Positions 16,787 to 25,495 of a stretch of DNA of 64,000 nucleotides are shown one piece after another; position 1 is the first letter of the stretch, and each line of letters begins with the position of its first letter. Location of the stretch: positions 41,120 through 105,119 of the forward strand of contig NZ_MDSK01000016.1 of NCBI RefSeq assembly GCF_002940205.1, in the 5' to 3' direction. The notes beneath the pieces were generated by a model. The model saw only the letters and a list, made by a program, of their open reading frames with translations, ran no database searches and was not told where the DNA came from. The DNA is from Xanthomonas arboricola pv. guizotiae. GTDB lineage: Bacteria > Pseudomonadota > Gammaproteobacteria > Xanthomonadales > Xanthomonadaceae. Position numbers and translations under genes: made by a program.

Positions 16787-18418
16787 ATGCACTTGAACGA
16801 TCCTGGTAACGGAGAGCCACGGGCGCCTCACATCGGCGAATCTCGCAGCCTGCCTGTGGAGAAGCATCGCTCGGATATCTTTTTTGCCGCGGTGGAAACC
16901 ACGCGGATGCCGATGACGGTCACCGACCCGCACCTGCCCGACAATCCGATCGTGTTCGCCAACCGGGCGTTCCTGGAGATGACCGGGTATTCGTCCGAGG
17001 AGATCATCGGCAACAACTGCCGTTTCCTGCAGGGCCCGGAAACCGATCCGGCCAGCGTGCAGGACGTGCGTGAGTCCATCGAGCAACGTCGCGAATTCGC
17101 CACCGAGGTGCTGAATTATCGCAAGGATGGCTCCTCGTTCTGGAACGCGCTGTTCGTCTCGCCGGTGTTCGACGAGCAAGGCAACCTGGTCTACTTCTTC
17201 GGTTCGCAGCTGGACGTGAGCCGCCGCCGCGATGCCGAGGACGCCTTGCGCCAGGCGCAGAAGATGGAAGCGCTGGGACAGTTGACCGGCGGCATCGCGC
17301 ACGATTTCAACAATCTGCTGCAGGTGATGTCCGGGCATCTGGAAGTGATCCAGATGATGGTCTCCGGCGATGCCGCCAGGAACGTCGAACGCATCGCCTT
17401 CAGCGCCGAACATGCCGCAACGGCCGCGGCCAAGGCGGCCACCCTGACCCAGCAATTGCTGGCGTTTTCGCGCAAGCAGAAATTGCGGGGGCGGGTGGTC
17501 AATCTCAATGGCCTGGTGTCGGGCATGAACAACATGGCCGAGCGCACGCTGGGGGGCGGCATCAGCCTGCGGCAGTCGCTGGAAGAGGGGCTGTGGAACT
17601 GCCAGATCGATACCACCCAGGCCGAAGTGGCGCTGTTGAACGTGCTGATCAATGCGCGCGATGCGATGGCGCAGTCCGAGCGCAAGGAAGTGACCGTGCA
17701 GACCCAGAATGTGGAAATCACCAGCCACGATCTGGCCATGTATCACCAGCTGGCACCGGGCCGTTACGTAAGCCTGGCGGTGAGCGATACCGGCTCGGGC
17801 ATGCCGCCGGAAGTCGCCAGCCGGGTCATGGAGCCGTTCTTCACCACCAAGGACGAGGGGCAGGGGACCGGCCTGGGCCTGTCGATGGTGTACGGCTTCG
17901 TCAAGCAGTCCGGCGGCACCGTGCGCATCTACAGCGAAGTGGGCGAAGGCACCACGGTGCGGCTGTACTTTCCCGCCTCCAGCGAGTTCGAGAACGAATT
18001 GCAGGCCGGCAAGGGCCGCGCGATCGACAAGGGCGGCAACGAAACCATCCTGGTCGTGGAAGACAAACCGGATGTGGCGGTGGTGGCGCGGATGTTCCTG
18101 GAAGGGGCCGGTTATCGCATCCTGACCGCATCCAGCGGACGCGAGGCGATCGAGGTGCTGGAGCGGCATCCGGAAGTGGACGCGGTGTTCACCGACCTGA
18201 TCATGCCCGGCGGCATGAATGGCGTGGTGCTGGCGCGCGAGGCGCGGCGCATGCTGCCCAGGATCAAGATCCTGCTGACCACCGGCTATGCCGATGCCAG
18301 TATCCAGCGCACCGATGTGGGCGGTGCGGAGTTCGACGTGGTCAACAAGCCGTACACGCAGAAGGAGCTGCTCAAGCGGATCCGCATGCTGCTGGACGGG
18401 CCGACCGGCGTCGGTTGA
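16787..18418 (+). CDS. LOV-domain hybrid histidine kinase with C-terminal receiver (blue-light photoreceptor)
   Basis: A 543-residue cytoplasmic blue-light receptor kinase. The N-terminal LOV domain (about 30-140) has the flavin-binding core [14 protein letters not shown] with the photoactive cysteine at about C78, and the later [18 protein letters not shown] and [10 protein letters not shown] strands. Next is a HisKA domain with the phospho-acceptor His at about 172 in [14 protein letters not shown], then an HATPase domain (N box in [10 protein letters not shown] boxes in [10 protein letters not shown] and [14 protein letters not shown]). A receiver domain follows (about 420-540) with the acceptor Asp at about 470 in FTDLIMP and Lys in NKPYT. 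LOV histidine kinases of this layout have been described in Xanthomonas as regulators of motility, exopolysaccharide and virulence. A strong hairpin follows the gene. Confidence 0.95.
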   Translation: MHLNDPGNGEPRAPHIGESRSLPVEKHRSDIFFAAVETTRMPMTVTDPHLPDNPIVFANRAFLEMTGYSSEEIIGNNCRFLQGPETDPASVQDVRESIEQRREFATEVLNYRKDGSSFWNALFVSPVFDEQGNLVYFFGSQLDVSRRRDAEDALRQAQKMEALGQLTGGIAHDFNNLLQVMSGHLEVIQMMVSGDAARNVERIAFSAEHAATAAAKAATLTQQLLAFSRKQKLRGRVVNLNGLVSGMNNMAERTLGGGISLRQSLEEGLWNCQIDTTQAEVALLNVLINARDAMAQSERKEVTVQTQNVEITSHDLAMYHQLAPGRYVSLAVSDTGSGMPPEVASRVMEPFFTTKDEGQGTGLGLSMVYGFVKQSGGTVRIYSEVGEGTTVRLYFPASSEFENELQAGKGRAIDKGGNETILVVEDKPDVAVVARMFLEGAGYRILTASSGREAIEVLERHPEVDAVFTDLIMPGGMNGVVLAREARRMLPRIKILLTTGYADASIQRTDVGGAEFDVVNKPYTQKELLKRIRMLLDGPTGVG

Positions 18419-18426
18419 GGCGCACG

Positions 18427-18452
18427 CATCCGGGCAGTGCGATGCCCGGATG
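18427..18452 (+). terminator. Hairpin after the LOV kinase gene
   Basis: A perfect 10-bp stem CATCCGGGCA/TGCCCGGATG with a 6-base loop, beginning 9 bases after the kinase stop codon. No clear T-tract follows, so it may be a terminator or an mRNA-stabilising 3' structure. Confidence 0.45.
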
Positions 18453-18690
18453 TCGCCTGCAGATGGTCGCTGCGATCGTGTAGCGGCTGCTGCGCTGCAG
18501 GTCTATCCTGCGCTGCGCTCGTTCTGTCCTGTCTGAGAACGGCTAAAGCCGCGGCCAGCAGTGCTCGGCCCGAGGCAGATGTTGCGCAGGATCTTGAGGG
18601 CACATGTGGTGCACGCCGATCCCGGTCACCGGCCGCGCCTGTCCGGCAGTGAGCGCAGTGGTCTATTGGCCGCGCTGAATCCTGACGTGC

Positions 18691-18969
18691 TTACGCTTCG
18701 CCCATCGGCGCGACATAGCCATCCGGCTTGTCGGCGTTGCGCTCGAACAGGAACTTCTGCAACTCGGCTTCGAGAAACGCGCGGTGCTTGGGGTCGCGCG
18801 GAGAGAGCCGGTTTTCGTTGATCAGCATGGTCTGGTGCGCCAGCCACGCCTGCCATGCGCTCTTGCCGATCTGCGCGAACACGCGCTGGCCGAGTTCTCC
18901 GGGATACGGCACAAACTCCAGGCCTTCGGTGTCGCATTGCTGATACTGGCAGAACACGGTGCGGGACAT
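18691..18969 (-). CDS. yggX: Probable Fe(2+)-trafficking protein YggX
   Basis: A 92-residue protein matching the YggX family from end to end: the N-terminal [17 protein letters not shown] with its conserved cysteine, the helical core [41 protein letters not shown], and QKFLFE. YggX family proteins protect iron-sulphur clusters from oxidative damage and are proposed to handle labile ferrous iron. It follows mutY on the same strand with a short gap, the classic mutY-yggX pairing, which supports both calls. Confidence 0.96.
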   Translation of the reverse strand: MSRTVFCQYQQCDTEGLEFVPYPGELGQRVFAQIGKSAWQAWLAHQTMLINENRLSPRDPKHRAFLEAELQKFLFERNADKPDGYVAPMGEA

Positions 18970-18989
18970 GCGGATTCCTTTGGGCGCGC

Positions 18990-20063
18990 CTAAATGGCGT
19001 CGAGCAGTTTGCGGATCGGCGCCGGCAGGCCCAGCGATGCGAGGTCGGCGCGGGCGACCCAGCGCAGGTTGTCATTGTCGCGTACCGCCGGGCGCAGCGC
19101 GACCTTGCCGAGGCGCAAGGGCTGCAGATGCAGCCGGTAATGGCTGAAGGTGTGCACGATCGGCGGCAATGCGTCGGCGCGGTCGTAGTTGCCATCGAGG
19201 TGTTTGTCGAACCATGCGCGCATGCCGCTGTCGGTTTCGGCCTGCGGCAGCGTCCACAGCGAGGCCCAGATGCCGGTCGGCGGGCGGCGCTGCAGCAGGA
19301 TCTGCCTGTCTGCGTTTTCCAGCAGCAAGGCGGTGGCTTCGCGCTCGGGCAACGCCTTGCCGGGCTTGGGCGTGGGCAGTGCCTCCACCAGGCCATCGCG
19401 GCGCGCCACGCAAGCGTCCTGCAGCGGGCACAGCACGCAGGCCGGTCTGGCGCGTGTGCACAGCGTGGCGCCGAAATCCATCTGCGCCTGGGTGTAGTCG
19501 GCCAGGCGACCGGCCGGCACCTGCGCCACGTGCGTCGTCGCCAGTTGCCACAACTGCTTTTCGATCGCCGGCAGGCCGGGATAGCCGGCAATGCCGTGGA
19601 AGCGCGTCAGCACGCGTTTGACGTTGCCGTCCATGATCGCGAAGCGGTCGTTCCAGGCCTGGCTGAGGATCGCGCCGGCGGTGCTGCGGCCGATGCCGGG
19701 CAACGCCAGCAACGCCTCGATATCGCGTGGCAGCTCGCCATCGTGCAGGGCGACGCATTGCCGCGCAGCGGCATGCAGGTTGCGTGCGCGTGCGTAGTAG
19801 CCCAGCCCGGCCCAATGCGCCATCACGCTGTCGTTGTCGGCTGCGGCCAGGTCGGCCAGGGTCGGAAAGCTGGCGACGAACTTGTGGAAATACGGAATGA
19901 CCACCGCGACCTGGGTCTGCTGCAGCATGATTTCCGACAGCCACACCCGGTAGGGCGCGCGCGGATGCTGCCAGGGCAGGTCGTGGCGGCCGTGGCCGTC
20001 GAACCAGTGCAGCAGGCGGTCGACAAAGGCGTCAGCGGTGGCAGTGGCGTGATCGGCTGGCAT
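18990..20063 (-). CDS. mutY: A/G-specific adenine glycosylase
   Basis: MutY removes adenine mispaired with 8-oxoguanine. The 357-residue product has all landmarks: EIMLQQTQV and [12 protein letters not shown] near the N-terminus, the helix-hairpin-helix [14 protein letters not shown], the catalytic Asp in [13 protein letters not shown], the 4Fe-4S loop with C-x6-C-x2-C-x5-C spacing, and a C-terminal MutT-like domain with [11 protein letters not shown] for 8-oxoG recognition. Start chosen at the ATG giving [22 protein letters not shown]. It is followed directly by yggX. Confidence 0.96.
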   Translation of the reverse strand: MPADHATATADAFVDRLLHWFDGHGRHDLPWQHPRAPYRVWLSEIMLQQTQVAVVIPYFHKFVASFPTLADLAAADNDSVMAHWAGLGYYARARNLHAAARQCVALHDGELPRDIEALLALPGIGRSTAGAILSQAWNDRFAIMDGNVKRVLTRFHGIAGYPGLPAIEKQLWQLATTHVAQVPAGRLADYTQAQMDFGATLCTRARPACVLCPLQDACVARRDGLVEALPTPKPGKALPEREATALLLENADRQILLQRRPPTGIWASLWTLPQAETDSGMRAWFDKHLDGNYDRADALPPIVHTFSHYRLHLQPLRLGKVALRPAVRDNDNLRWVARADLASLGLPAPIRKLLDAI

Positions 20064-20137
20064 GGGGTCTGCTGGCGAAGGAAGGCGATGACGGCGGGCG
20101 GATGACGCCCGGCTGTGCGCGTATGGCGGTGGGCCGA

Positions 20138-20386
20138 TCAGTGCAGCGGAAACGCAAGTCCAACCCGGCATTGGTCGCAGAAGAAGCCTTCATCGCCAGG
20201 CCAGTGCGGTGCGGCCGGTGCATGGTAATGGACCAGCTCTGCATTGCGCCGCGCCTGCTTGCGCAACGCCGCCGGCAACGGCTGGGCGAACTCCAGGACA
20301 CGCCTGGCGCGCGACCAGTCGCCGGACACGTCCCGTAGCGTGCAGCCTGCCTGCAGCGCCTGCAGATGCGGGCAGGCCTCTGCCAC
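20138..20386 (-). CDS. Small hypothetical protein between ftsY and mutY
   Basis: An 82-residue protein beginning with GTG (20386), immediately after the ftsY stop codon on the same strand. It has a C-terminal FFCDQCRVGLAF with a CxxC pair and an upstream tryptophan-rich ELVHYHAPAAPHWPGDEGF. No family recognised. The tight spacing to ftsY suggests cotranscription. Confidence 0.6.
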   Translation of the reverse strand: MAEACPHLQALQAGCTLRDVSGDWSRARRVLEFAQPLPAALRKQARRNAELVHYHAPAAPHWPGDEGFFCDQCRVGLAFPLH

Positions 20387-22042
20387 TCAGCTGCCCGGGG
20401 CTTCCGGCAGCAGGGCATCGACGAAGGCGACCGGGTCGAACACGCGCAGGTCTTCCGGGCGTTCGCCGATGCCGGCGAAGCGGATCGGGATATTGAACTC
20501 GCGCGCCAGTGCGAACACCACGCCGCCCTTGGCGGTGCCATCGAGCTTGGTCACGACCAGGCCGGTGACGCCGACCGCGGCATGGAACTGGCGCAGCTGC
20601 GAGATGGCGTTCTGGCCGGTGGTGCCGTCGATGACCATCAGCACCTCGTGCGGTGCGGCGGCATCGATCTTGCCGAGCACGCGGCGGATCTTGCCCAGCT
20701 CGTTCATCAGCCCGGTCTGGGTGTGCAGGCGGCCGGCGGTGTCGGCGATCAACACCTCGGTGCCGCGCGCCTTGGCGGCCTGCAGCGCGTCGAATGCCAC
20801 CGAGGCGGCATCGGCATTCTGCCCCTGCGCGATCACGGCCACGCCGTTGCGATCGCCCCAGGCCTGCAGCTGCGCCACCGCCGCGGCGCGGAAGGTGTCG
20901 CCGGCGGCCAGCATCAGGCTGTTGCCGTCGTCCTTGAAGCGCTTGGCCAGCTTGCCGATGGTGGTGGTTTTGCCGACGCCGTTGACGCCGACGGTGAGCA
21001 CCACGAACGGTGTCACCGAGCGGTCGATGACCAGCGGCTTGGAGACCGGCTGCAGCAGCGCGATGAGGTCGGCGCGCAATGCCTTGAACATCGCCTGCGC
21101 ATCGACGAATTCGCGCGATTTCATGCGCTTGCGCAGTCCGTCGATCAGCGCGGTGGTGGCGCCGATGCCGACGTCGGCGGTGATCAGCGCGGTTTCGATT
21201 TCATCCAGCAGATCGTCGTCGAGCTTGGGGTTGCGCGAGAACAGGCCGCCGAAGCTGCGCGCGAAGCTGCTGTTGCGCAGGCGGTCGCGCCAGCCCGGCT
21301 TGCCGGCCGGGGCGGCCGGGAGCGCATCGCGCTGGCCGACGATGCTGTCGTGGTCGGAACCGGCCGGCACCGGGGCGCTGATCACGGCCGGGGCGACGAC
21401 GCTGGGCGCGGCGGCGGCGGGCGACGCGGCGACGGCCGGTGTCACTGCGGGCGCAGCTGTTGCGGCGGCAGGTGTCACGACAGCGGGTGTCACGACAACA
21501 GGCGTGGCAGCAGGCGTTGCGGTCGGCGGTACGACTGCGGGCGCGGCGCCTTGCGCAGGCGTCGGTGCCGGCGTGCCTGCCGGCTGCGCGGGTGCGCTGT
21601 GCGGCTGCACGACCACCGGTGGCGGCACCACTACCGTGGGAGCGTGCGGCGCGGCAGACGGAAGCGGATCGGGCAGCGCCTGCAGGGCCGCAGGCACCGG
21701 CGTGGCCGGCGGCGTGGGTGCGTTGGGGACTGCGGCAATGCTCTGCGCCTGGCCAGTACGCGCGGCGATGTCCTGCGCAAGCTGGTCGGCCGGTGCCGCG
21801 GCAGGTGGCGTTGCGGCAGGCGTCGGCGTTACCGCATCGCTGCGCGCGGGTGCGGCAGGCGCGGGTGACGCTGGTGTGGCCGATGTGCCGGATTCGGCAG
21901 TCGGCGTTGCCTCGACCGGCGATGCCGGGGTGGCGGCAGACGGCGCGGTGGGGAATGCGGCTGCCAGTTCTTCCAGGCTATAGCGCGAGGTACGCGCGCT
22001 GTCGGGCGTGGTGGGCTTGTTACGGCGGAAAAAGCTGGCCAT
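20387..22042 (-). CDS. ftsY: Signal recognition particle receptor FtsY
   Basis: FtsY is the SRP receptor GTPase that docks ribosome-nascent-chain complexes at the inner membrane. The C-terminal NG domain (about residues 250-551) is typical: VNGVGKTTTIGKLAKRF (G1), DTFRAAAVAQLQAW, LIADTAGRLHTQ (G3), TKLDGTAKGG (G4) and IPIRFAGIGERPEDLRVFDP at the end. The N-terminal A region (about residues 10-240) is unusually long and made of Pro/Ala/Thr/Val low-complexity sequence instead of the acidic stretch of E. coli FtsY. The start is the ATG giving MASFFRRNK, whose amphipathic, basic end suits membrane attachment. Confidence 0.96.
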   Translation of the reverse strand: MASFFRRNKPTTPDSARTSRYSLEELAAAFPTAPSAATPASPVEATPTAESGTSATPASPAPAAPARSDAVTPTPAATPPAAAPADQLAQDIAARTGQAQSIAAVPNAPTPPATPVPAALQALPDPLPSAAPHAPTVVVPPPVVVQPHSAPAQPAGTPAPTPAQGAAPAVVPPTATPAATPVVVTPAVVTPAAATAAPAVTPAVAASPAAAAPSVVAPAVISAPVPAGSDHDSIVGQRDALPAAPAGKPGWRDRLRNSSFARSFGGLFSRNPKLDDDLLDEIETALITADVGIGATTALIDGLRKRMKSREFVDAQAMFKALRADLIALLQPVSKPLVIDRSVTPFVVLTVGVNGVGKTTTIGKLAKRFKDDGNSLMLAAGDTFRAAAVAQLQAWGDRNGVAVIAQGQNADAASVAFDALQAAKARGTEVLIADTAGRLHTQTGLMNELGKIRRVLGKIDAAAPHEVLMVIDGTTGQNAISQLRQFHAAVGVTGLVVTKLDGTAKGGVVFALAREFNIPIRFAGIGERPEDLRVFDPVAFVDALLPEAPGS

Positions 22043-22247
22043 TGGCAACGCGGTAGGGGAAACCCCAAATTCTACCATCCGGGCCCAGGGTCGCCTTGAC
22101 GCGACCGTCAGCGCGGTCCTGCCCGTACGACATCCCGCGCGCTGCAACTGCCGTGCGACGCCACGCGCAAACCGCAGCGTCACAGCATCGCCAATGCTGC
22201 CGAATTCGGCATTTGTGCCAGCGGTGTGTCAGCCTGTGTCTGCGTGC

Positions 22248-22991
22248 CTACAACTGCCCCTTGAGCGCACGGTAATCGCGCGGGGTCATGCCGACGGTTG
22301 CCTTGAACTGACGCGCGAATGCGCTCTGGTCGGCAAAGCCGCAGCGTTGCCCGATGCTGGCGATGCTGTCGTCGCCGTACAGCAGCCGCATCGCCGATTC
22401 GATGCGCAGCTTGGTCAGCAGTTGCTGCGGAGTCACCTGGAACACGCGGCGGAAATGCCGTTCCAGCTGCGCCACCGACAGGCCGGCCAGGTCGGCCAGG
22501 CTCTGCACGCGCAGGTTGTCGCCGAAGTTGGCCTGCATGTGATCCATCACCTGGCTCAGGCGTTCGTACGCCGAGTGCCGGCTGTCGGGCTGGCCCAGAT
22601 CGCGCGAAATGCCGACCACGCCGATCACTTCATCGGCCTCGCACAACGGGCGTTTGAAGGTCAGGCACCAGCCGGGCAGGCGGTTGGGATACAGATGCAC
22701 CTCCAGCTGGTTGTCGATGAGCTCGCCACACAGCACGCGGCGGTCCTGCATCATGTAGCTGCCGCCCAGCGGCAGCGGGAACACTTCCAGCGGCGAGCGG
22801 CCGATGATTTCGCTGCGCAGTTTGCGTCCGAGCCGGCGCACCAGCGTCAGGTTGCAGTGGGTGTAGCGGCCCTCGCTGTCCTTGATGAAGAACACCACGT
22901 CCGGCAGCGCATCGAACAGCGTCTGCATTTCCAGCGCGGGAAGGTTGAGGTCCATCGGCGTCATGGTGGCGGTCACGATTGACGGCTGCAC
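22248..22991 (-). CDS. AraC-family regulator with N-terminal PAS domain, likely controls hydroxyproline catabolism
   Basis: A 247-residue regulator. An N-terminal PAS-like domain (about 20-130: LFDALPDVVFFIKDSEGRYTHCNLTLVRRLGRK...) is followed by a C-terminal AraC/XylS double helix-turn-helix (SLADLAGLSVAQLERHFRRVFQVTPQQLLTKLRIESAMRLL, then IASIGQRCGFADQSAFARQFKATVGMTPRDYR). It is transcribed divergently from the hydroxyproline epimerase gene. The 133-base gap between them holds a perfect 16-bp palindrome midway. AraC-type regulators (LhpR in Pseudomonas) activate hydroxyproline operons, so this is the natural candidate activator. The effector may be hydroxyproline or an intermediate sensed by the PAS domain (inference). 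Internal ATG codons make the exact start uncertain. Confidence 0.88.
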   Translation of the reverse strand: MQPSIVTATMTPMDLNLPALEMQTLFDALPDVVFFIKDSEGRYTHCNLTLVRRLGRKLRSEIIGRSPLEVFPLPLGGSYMMQDRRVLCGELIDNQLEVHLYPNRLPGWCLTFKRPLCEADEVIGVVGISRDLGQPDSRHSAYERLSQVMDHMQANFGDNLRVQSLADLAGLSVAQLERHFRRVFQVTPQQLLTKLRIESAMRLLYGDDSIASIGQRCGFADQSAFARQFKATVGMTPRDYRALKGQL

Positions 22992-23053
22992 GAAAGGCGC
23001 GGCCCTGTATTGATCCTAGCGCAAACGCGGGGTTGTGAACCGGGTTGTCGATT

Positions 23054-23069
23054 ATGCGGATTTCCGCAT
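23054..23069. promoter_or_regulatory. Perfect 16-bp palindromic operator candidate, ATGCGGA-TT-TCCGCAT
   Basis: Two 7-base arms pair perfectly around TT. The site lies 62 bases from the AraC-type regulator start and 55 bases from the epimerase start, midway between divergent genes. Close relatives occur at 40858-40873, 57045-57060 and, in half-site form, 43521-43536. Function is inferred from position, symmetry and recurrence. Confidence 0.65.
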
Positions 23070-23124
23070 TTGCAACTGGCATTGGACGCTAGTCGTCCGC
23101 CAGCCGGCAGTGGGAGCATGGGCC

Positions 23125-24063
23125 ATGCACACCATCGACGTCATCGACTCCCATACGGCCGGCGAACCTACCCGCGTGGTCCTCTCCGGCTTCCCCGATC
23201 TGGGCGATGGCGATCTGGCGCAATGCCGCGAGCGGTTTGGCCGCGATTTCGACCAGTGGCGCAGCGCGATCGCCTGCGAACCGCGCGGCTCGGACACCAT
23301 GGTCGGCGCCTTGCTGCTGCCGGCCCGCGACCCCGGCGCCTGCACCGGGGTGATCTTCTTCAACAACGTCGGCTACCTGGGCATGTGCGGGCACGGCACC
23401 ATCGGGGTGGTGCGCACGTTGGCCGAGCTGGGGCGCATTGCGCCGGGCCAGCACCGCATCGAGACGCCGGTCGGCACGGTCGGCGTGGAACTGGCCGAAG
23501 ACGGCACGGTATCGGTCGACAATGTCGACAGCTATCGCGTCGCCACCGACGTGGACGTGGACGTGCCCGGTTACGGGCCGGTGCGTGGCGATGTGGCCTG
23601 GGGCGGCAACTGGTTCTTCATCACCGGGCAGGCGCCGTGTGCGCTGGAGCTGGCGCATCAGCGCGAGCTGAGCGCCTATACCGAGGCGATCCGGCTGGCG
23701 CTGGAAGCGGCCGGCATCACCGGCGAGGCCGGTGGCGAGATCGACCATATCGAAATCAACGGCAGCGCGCCCGACGGCAGCGGCGTGGCGCGCAACTTCG
23801 TGCTGTGCCCGGGGCTGGCCTACGACCGTTCGCCGTGCGGCACCGGCACCAGCGCCAAGCTGGCCTGCCTGGCCGCCGACGGCAAGCTGGCCGAAGGCGA
23901 GCGCTGGGTGCAGCAGGGCATTCTGGGCAGCGCCTTCGAAGGCAGCTATCGCCTCAGCGGGCGCGGCATTGCGCCACGCATCAGCGGGCACGCCTACATC
24001 ACCGCACGCGCGCAGCTGCTGATCGACCCGGCCGACCCGTTCGCCTGGGGCATCGTGGCCTGA
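23125..24063 (+). CDS. lhpA: 4-hydroxyproline 2-epimerase (proline racemase family)
   Basis: This 312-residue enzyme interconverts trans-4-hydroxy-L-proline and cis-4-hydroxy-D-proline, the first step of bacterial hydroxyproline breakdown. It has the two catalytic cysteines of the family: C88 in [14 protein letters not shown] and about C238 in [12 protein letters not shown]. This separates it from 3-hydroxyproline dehydratases, which have Thr in place of the second Cys. The N-terminus [19 protein letters not shown] and the NWFFIT strand are also typical. Start chosen at ATG 23125 by homology to that N-terminus. Its stop overlaps the start of the next gene (ATGA). Confidence 0.94.
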   Translation: MHTIDVIDSHTAGEPTRVVLSGFPDLGDGDLAQCRERFGRDFDQWRSAIACEPRGSDTMVGALLLPARDPGACTGVIFFNNVGYLGMCGHGTIGVVRTLAELGRIAPGQHRIETPVGTVGVELAEDGTVSVDNVDSYRVATDVDVDVPGYGPVRGDVAWGGNWFFITGQAPCALELAHQRELSAYTEAIRLALEAAGITGEAGGEIDHIEINGSAPDGSGVARNFVLCPGLAYDRSPCGTGTSAKLACLAADGKLAEGERWVQQGILGSAFEGSYRLSGRGIAPRISGHAYITARAQLLIDPADPFAWGIVA

Positions 24064-25253
24064 TGGACGAGGTGCGGCCCGCACCGGAGGGAGTTGGCAG
24101 CGCGCCGGCCGCCGATGCGGCGCCGTCGGCAGCGTCCACGCGACGCAGCTACGACCTGATCGTGGTGGGCGCGGGCATCGTCGGCGCGGCCTGCGCCGAG
24201 GCGGCCGCGTGCGAAGGGCTGCGCGTGGCGATCGTCGAGCCGGGGCCGATCGGCGGCGGGTCCACCGCGGCGGCGATGGGGCACCTGGTGGCGATGGACG
24301 ACGACCCGGCCGAGCTGGCGTTGTCGGCGTATTCGCTGCGGCTGTGGGAGCGCTTCGCACACCTGAGCGAGGCCGAATTCAGCCGCTGCGGCACGCTGTG
24401 GGTGGCCCGTGATGCGCGCGAACTGGCGGCGGTGCCGGCCAAGATCGCGCGGCTGGCGGCGGCCGGCCTGCATGCCGACGCCGTCGATGCCGGCCAGTTG
24501 TATGCACTGGAGCCGCAACTGGTGGCGGGCCTGGCCGGCGGCATGCGCGTGCCCGCTGAGGCCGTGGTGTACCCGCCGCGGGTGGCGCGGCATCTGGCGA
24601 GCCTGGCCTGCAAGGCCGGCGCGCAGCTGTTTGCCGGCCGCAAGGTGGAGCAGCTGCAGGCGCATGGGGTGCGTCTGGACGATGGCCAGCTGTTGGCCGG
24701 CCCGGTGCTGGTGGCCAGCGGGGTGGCCTTGCCGCAGTTGTTGCCTGAGCTGACGCTGCGCCCGCGCAAGGGCCATCTGGTCATCACCGACCGCCATCCT
24801 GGTTTGATCCGGCATCAGCTACTGGAACTGGGCTATGCCGATTCGGCGCATGGCGCCGACGCCACCAGCGTGGCCTTCAATGTGCAGCCGCGGCCGACCG
24901 GGCAGATCCTGATCGGCTCCTCGCGCCAGTTCGGCGAGCACGACCGCGCGCTGTCGCTGCCGGTGTTGCAGCAGATGCTGCAGCGCGCATTCGCCTATCT
25001 GCCGGTGCTGCGCGAGTTGCAGGCAATCCGGGTGTGGACCGGGCTGCGCCCGGCCACGCCGGACGGGCGCCCGTATCTCGGCGCGGTGCCCGGCCGGCGC
25101 GATGTGTGGGTGGCCGCCGGTCATGAGGGGCTGGGCGTCACCACGGCGCTGGGGAGCGCCCGGGTGATCGTGGACAGCCTGCTCGGTCGCACCCCGGCCA
25201 TCGACCCCGGCCCGTACGCTCCGGCGCGCGCCGTGCAGGGCGCCGCCGCATGA
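24063..25253 (+). CDS. lhpB: D-hydroxyproline dehydrogenase, DadA-like FAD subunit
   Basis: A 396-residue DAO-type FAD-dependent oxidoreductase. The dinucleotide-binding motif is YDLIVVGAGIVGAACAEAAACEG, with IGGGSTAAAMGHLV after it, and the C-terminal FAD contact VWTGLRPATPDGRPYLG...VWVAAGHEGLGVTTALGSARVI. In hydroxyproline operons this subunit oxidises cis-4-hydroxy-D-proline to Delta1-pyrroline-4-hydroxy-2-carboxylate, working with the two following subunits, a small 2Fe-2S protein and a second flavoprotein. An extra, low-complexity N-terminal 28 residues precede the FAD motif. The start overlaps the epimerase stop and its own stop overlaps the next start, so translation is coupled. Confidence 0.92.
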   Translation: MDEVRPAPEGVGSAPAADAAPSAASTRRSYDLIVVGAGIVGAACAEAAACEGLRVAIVEPGPIGGGSTAAAMGHLVAMDDDPAELALSAYSLRLWERFAHLSEAEFSRCGTLWVARDARELAAVPAKIARLAAAGLHADAVDAGQLYALEPQLVAGLAGGMRVPAEAVVYPPRVARHLASLACKAGAQLFAGRKVEQLQAHGVRLDDGQLLAGPVLVASGVALPQLLPELTLRPRKGHLVITDRHPGLIRHQLLELGYADSAHGADATSVAFNVQPRPTGQILIGSSRQFGEHDRALSLPVLQQMLQRAFAYLPVLRELQAIRVWTGLRPATPDGRPYLGAVPGRRDVWVAAGHEGLGVTTALGSARVIVDSLLGRTPAIDPGPYAPARAVQGAAA

Positions 25254-25495
25254 GCGCGACGGTGCGCCTGCACGTGGATGCGCAAGCGGTCGAGGTGCCG
25301 GCCGGCGCCAGCGTGGCCGCTGCGGTGGCGCAGGCGACGCTGCAGTTCCGGCACTCGTGCAGCGGCCAGCCGCGCGCGCCGTTGTGCGGCATGGGCGTGT
25401 GTTTCGAATGCCGGGTGCGCATCGACGGCGTCGGCCAGCGACGCGCCTGCCTGGTGGATGCGCGCGACGGCATGCAGGTGCGCACCGATGGCTGA
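25250..25495 (+). CDS. D-hydroxyproline dehydrogenase, small 2Fe-2S subunit
   Basis: An 81-residue plant-type 2Fe-2S ferredoxin-like subunit. The cluster ligands are visible as HSCSGQPRAPLCGMGVCFECRV with a fourth Cys in RRACLVDA. This size and arrangement match the small subunit of multi-component amino-acid dehydrogenases (octopine/nopaline/hydroxyproline type), which passes electrons between the flavoproteins. It overlaps both neighbours by 4 and 8 bases, a strong sign of a fixed-stoichiometry complex. Confidence 0.92.
   Translation: MSATVRLHVDAQAVEVPAGASVAAAVAQATLQFRHSCSGQPRAPLCGMGVCFECRVRIDGVGQRRACLVDARDGMQVRTDG

Noticed and set aside
18960..18975. ATGCGGATTCC near the yggX start and ATGCGGAATCC near 14676 as further operator sites
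   Set aside because: Only the left arm and spacer match; both lie over start codon and ribosome-site sequence of unrelated genes and lack the right arm TCCGCAT.
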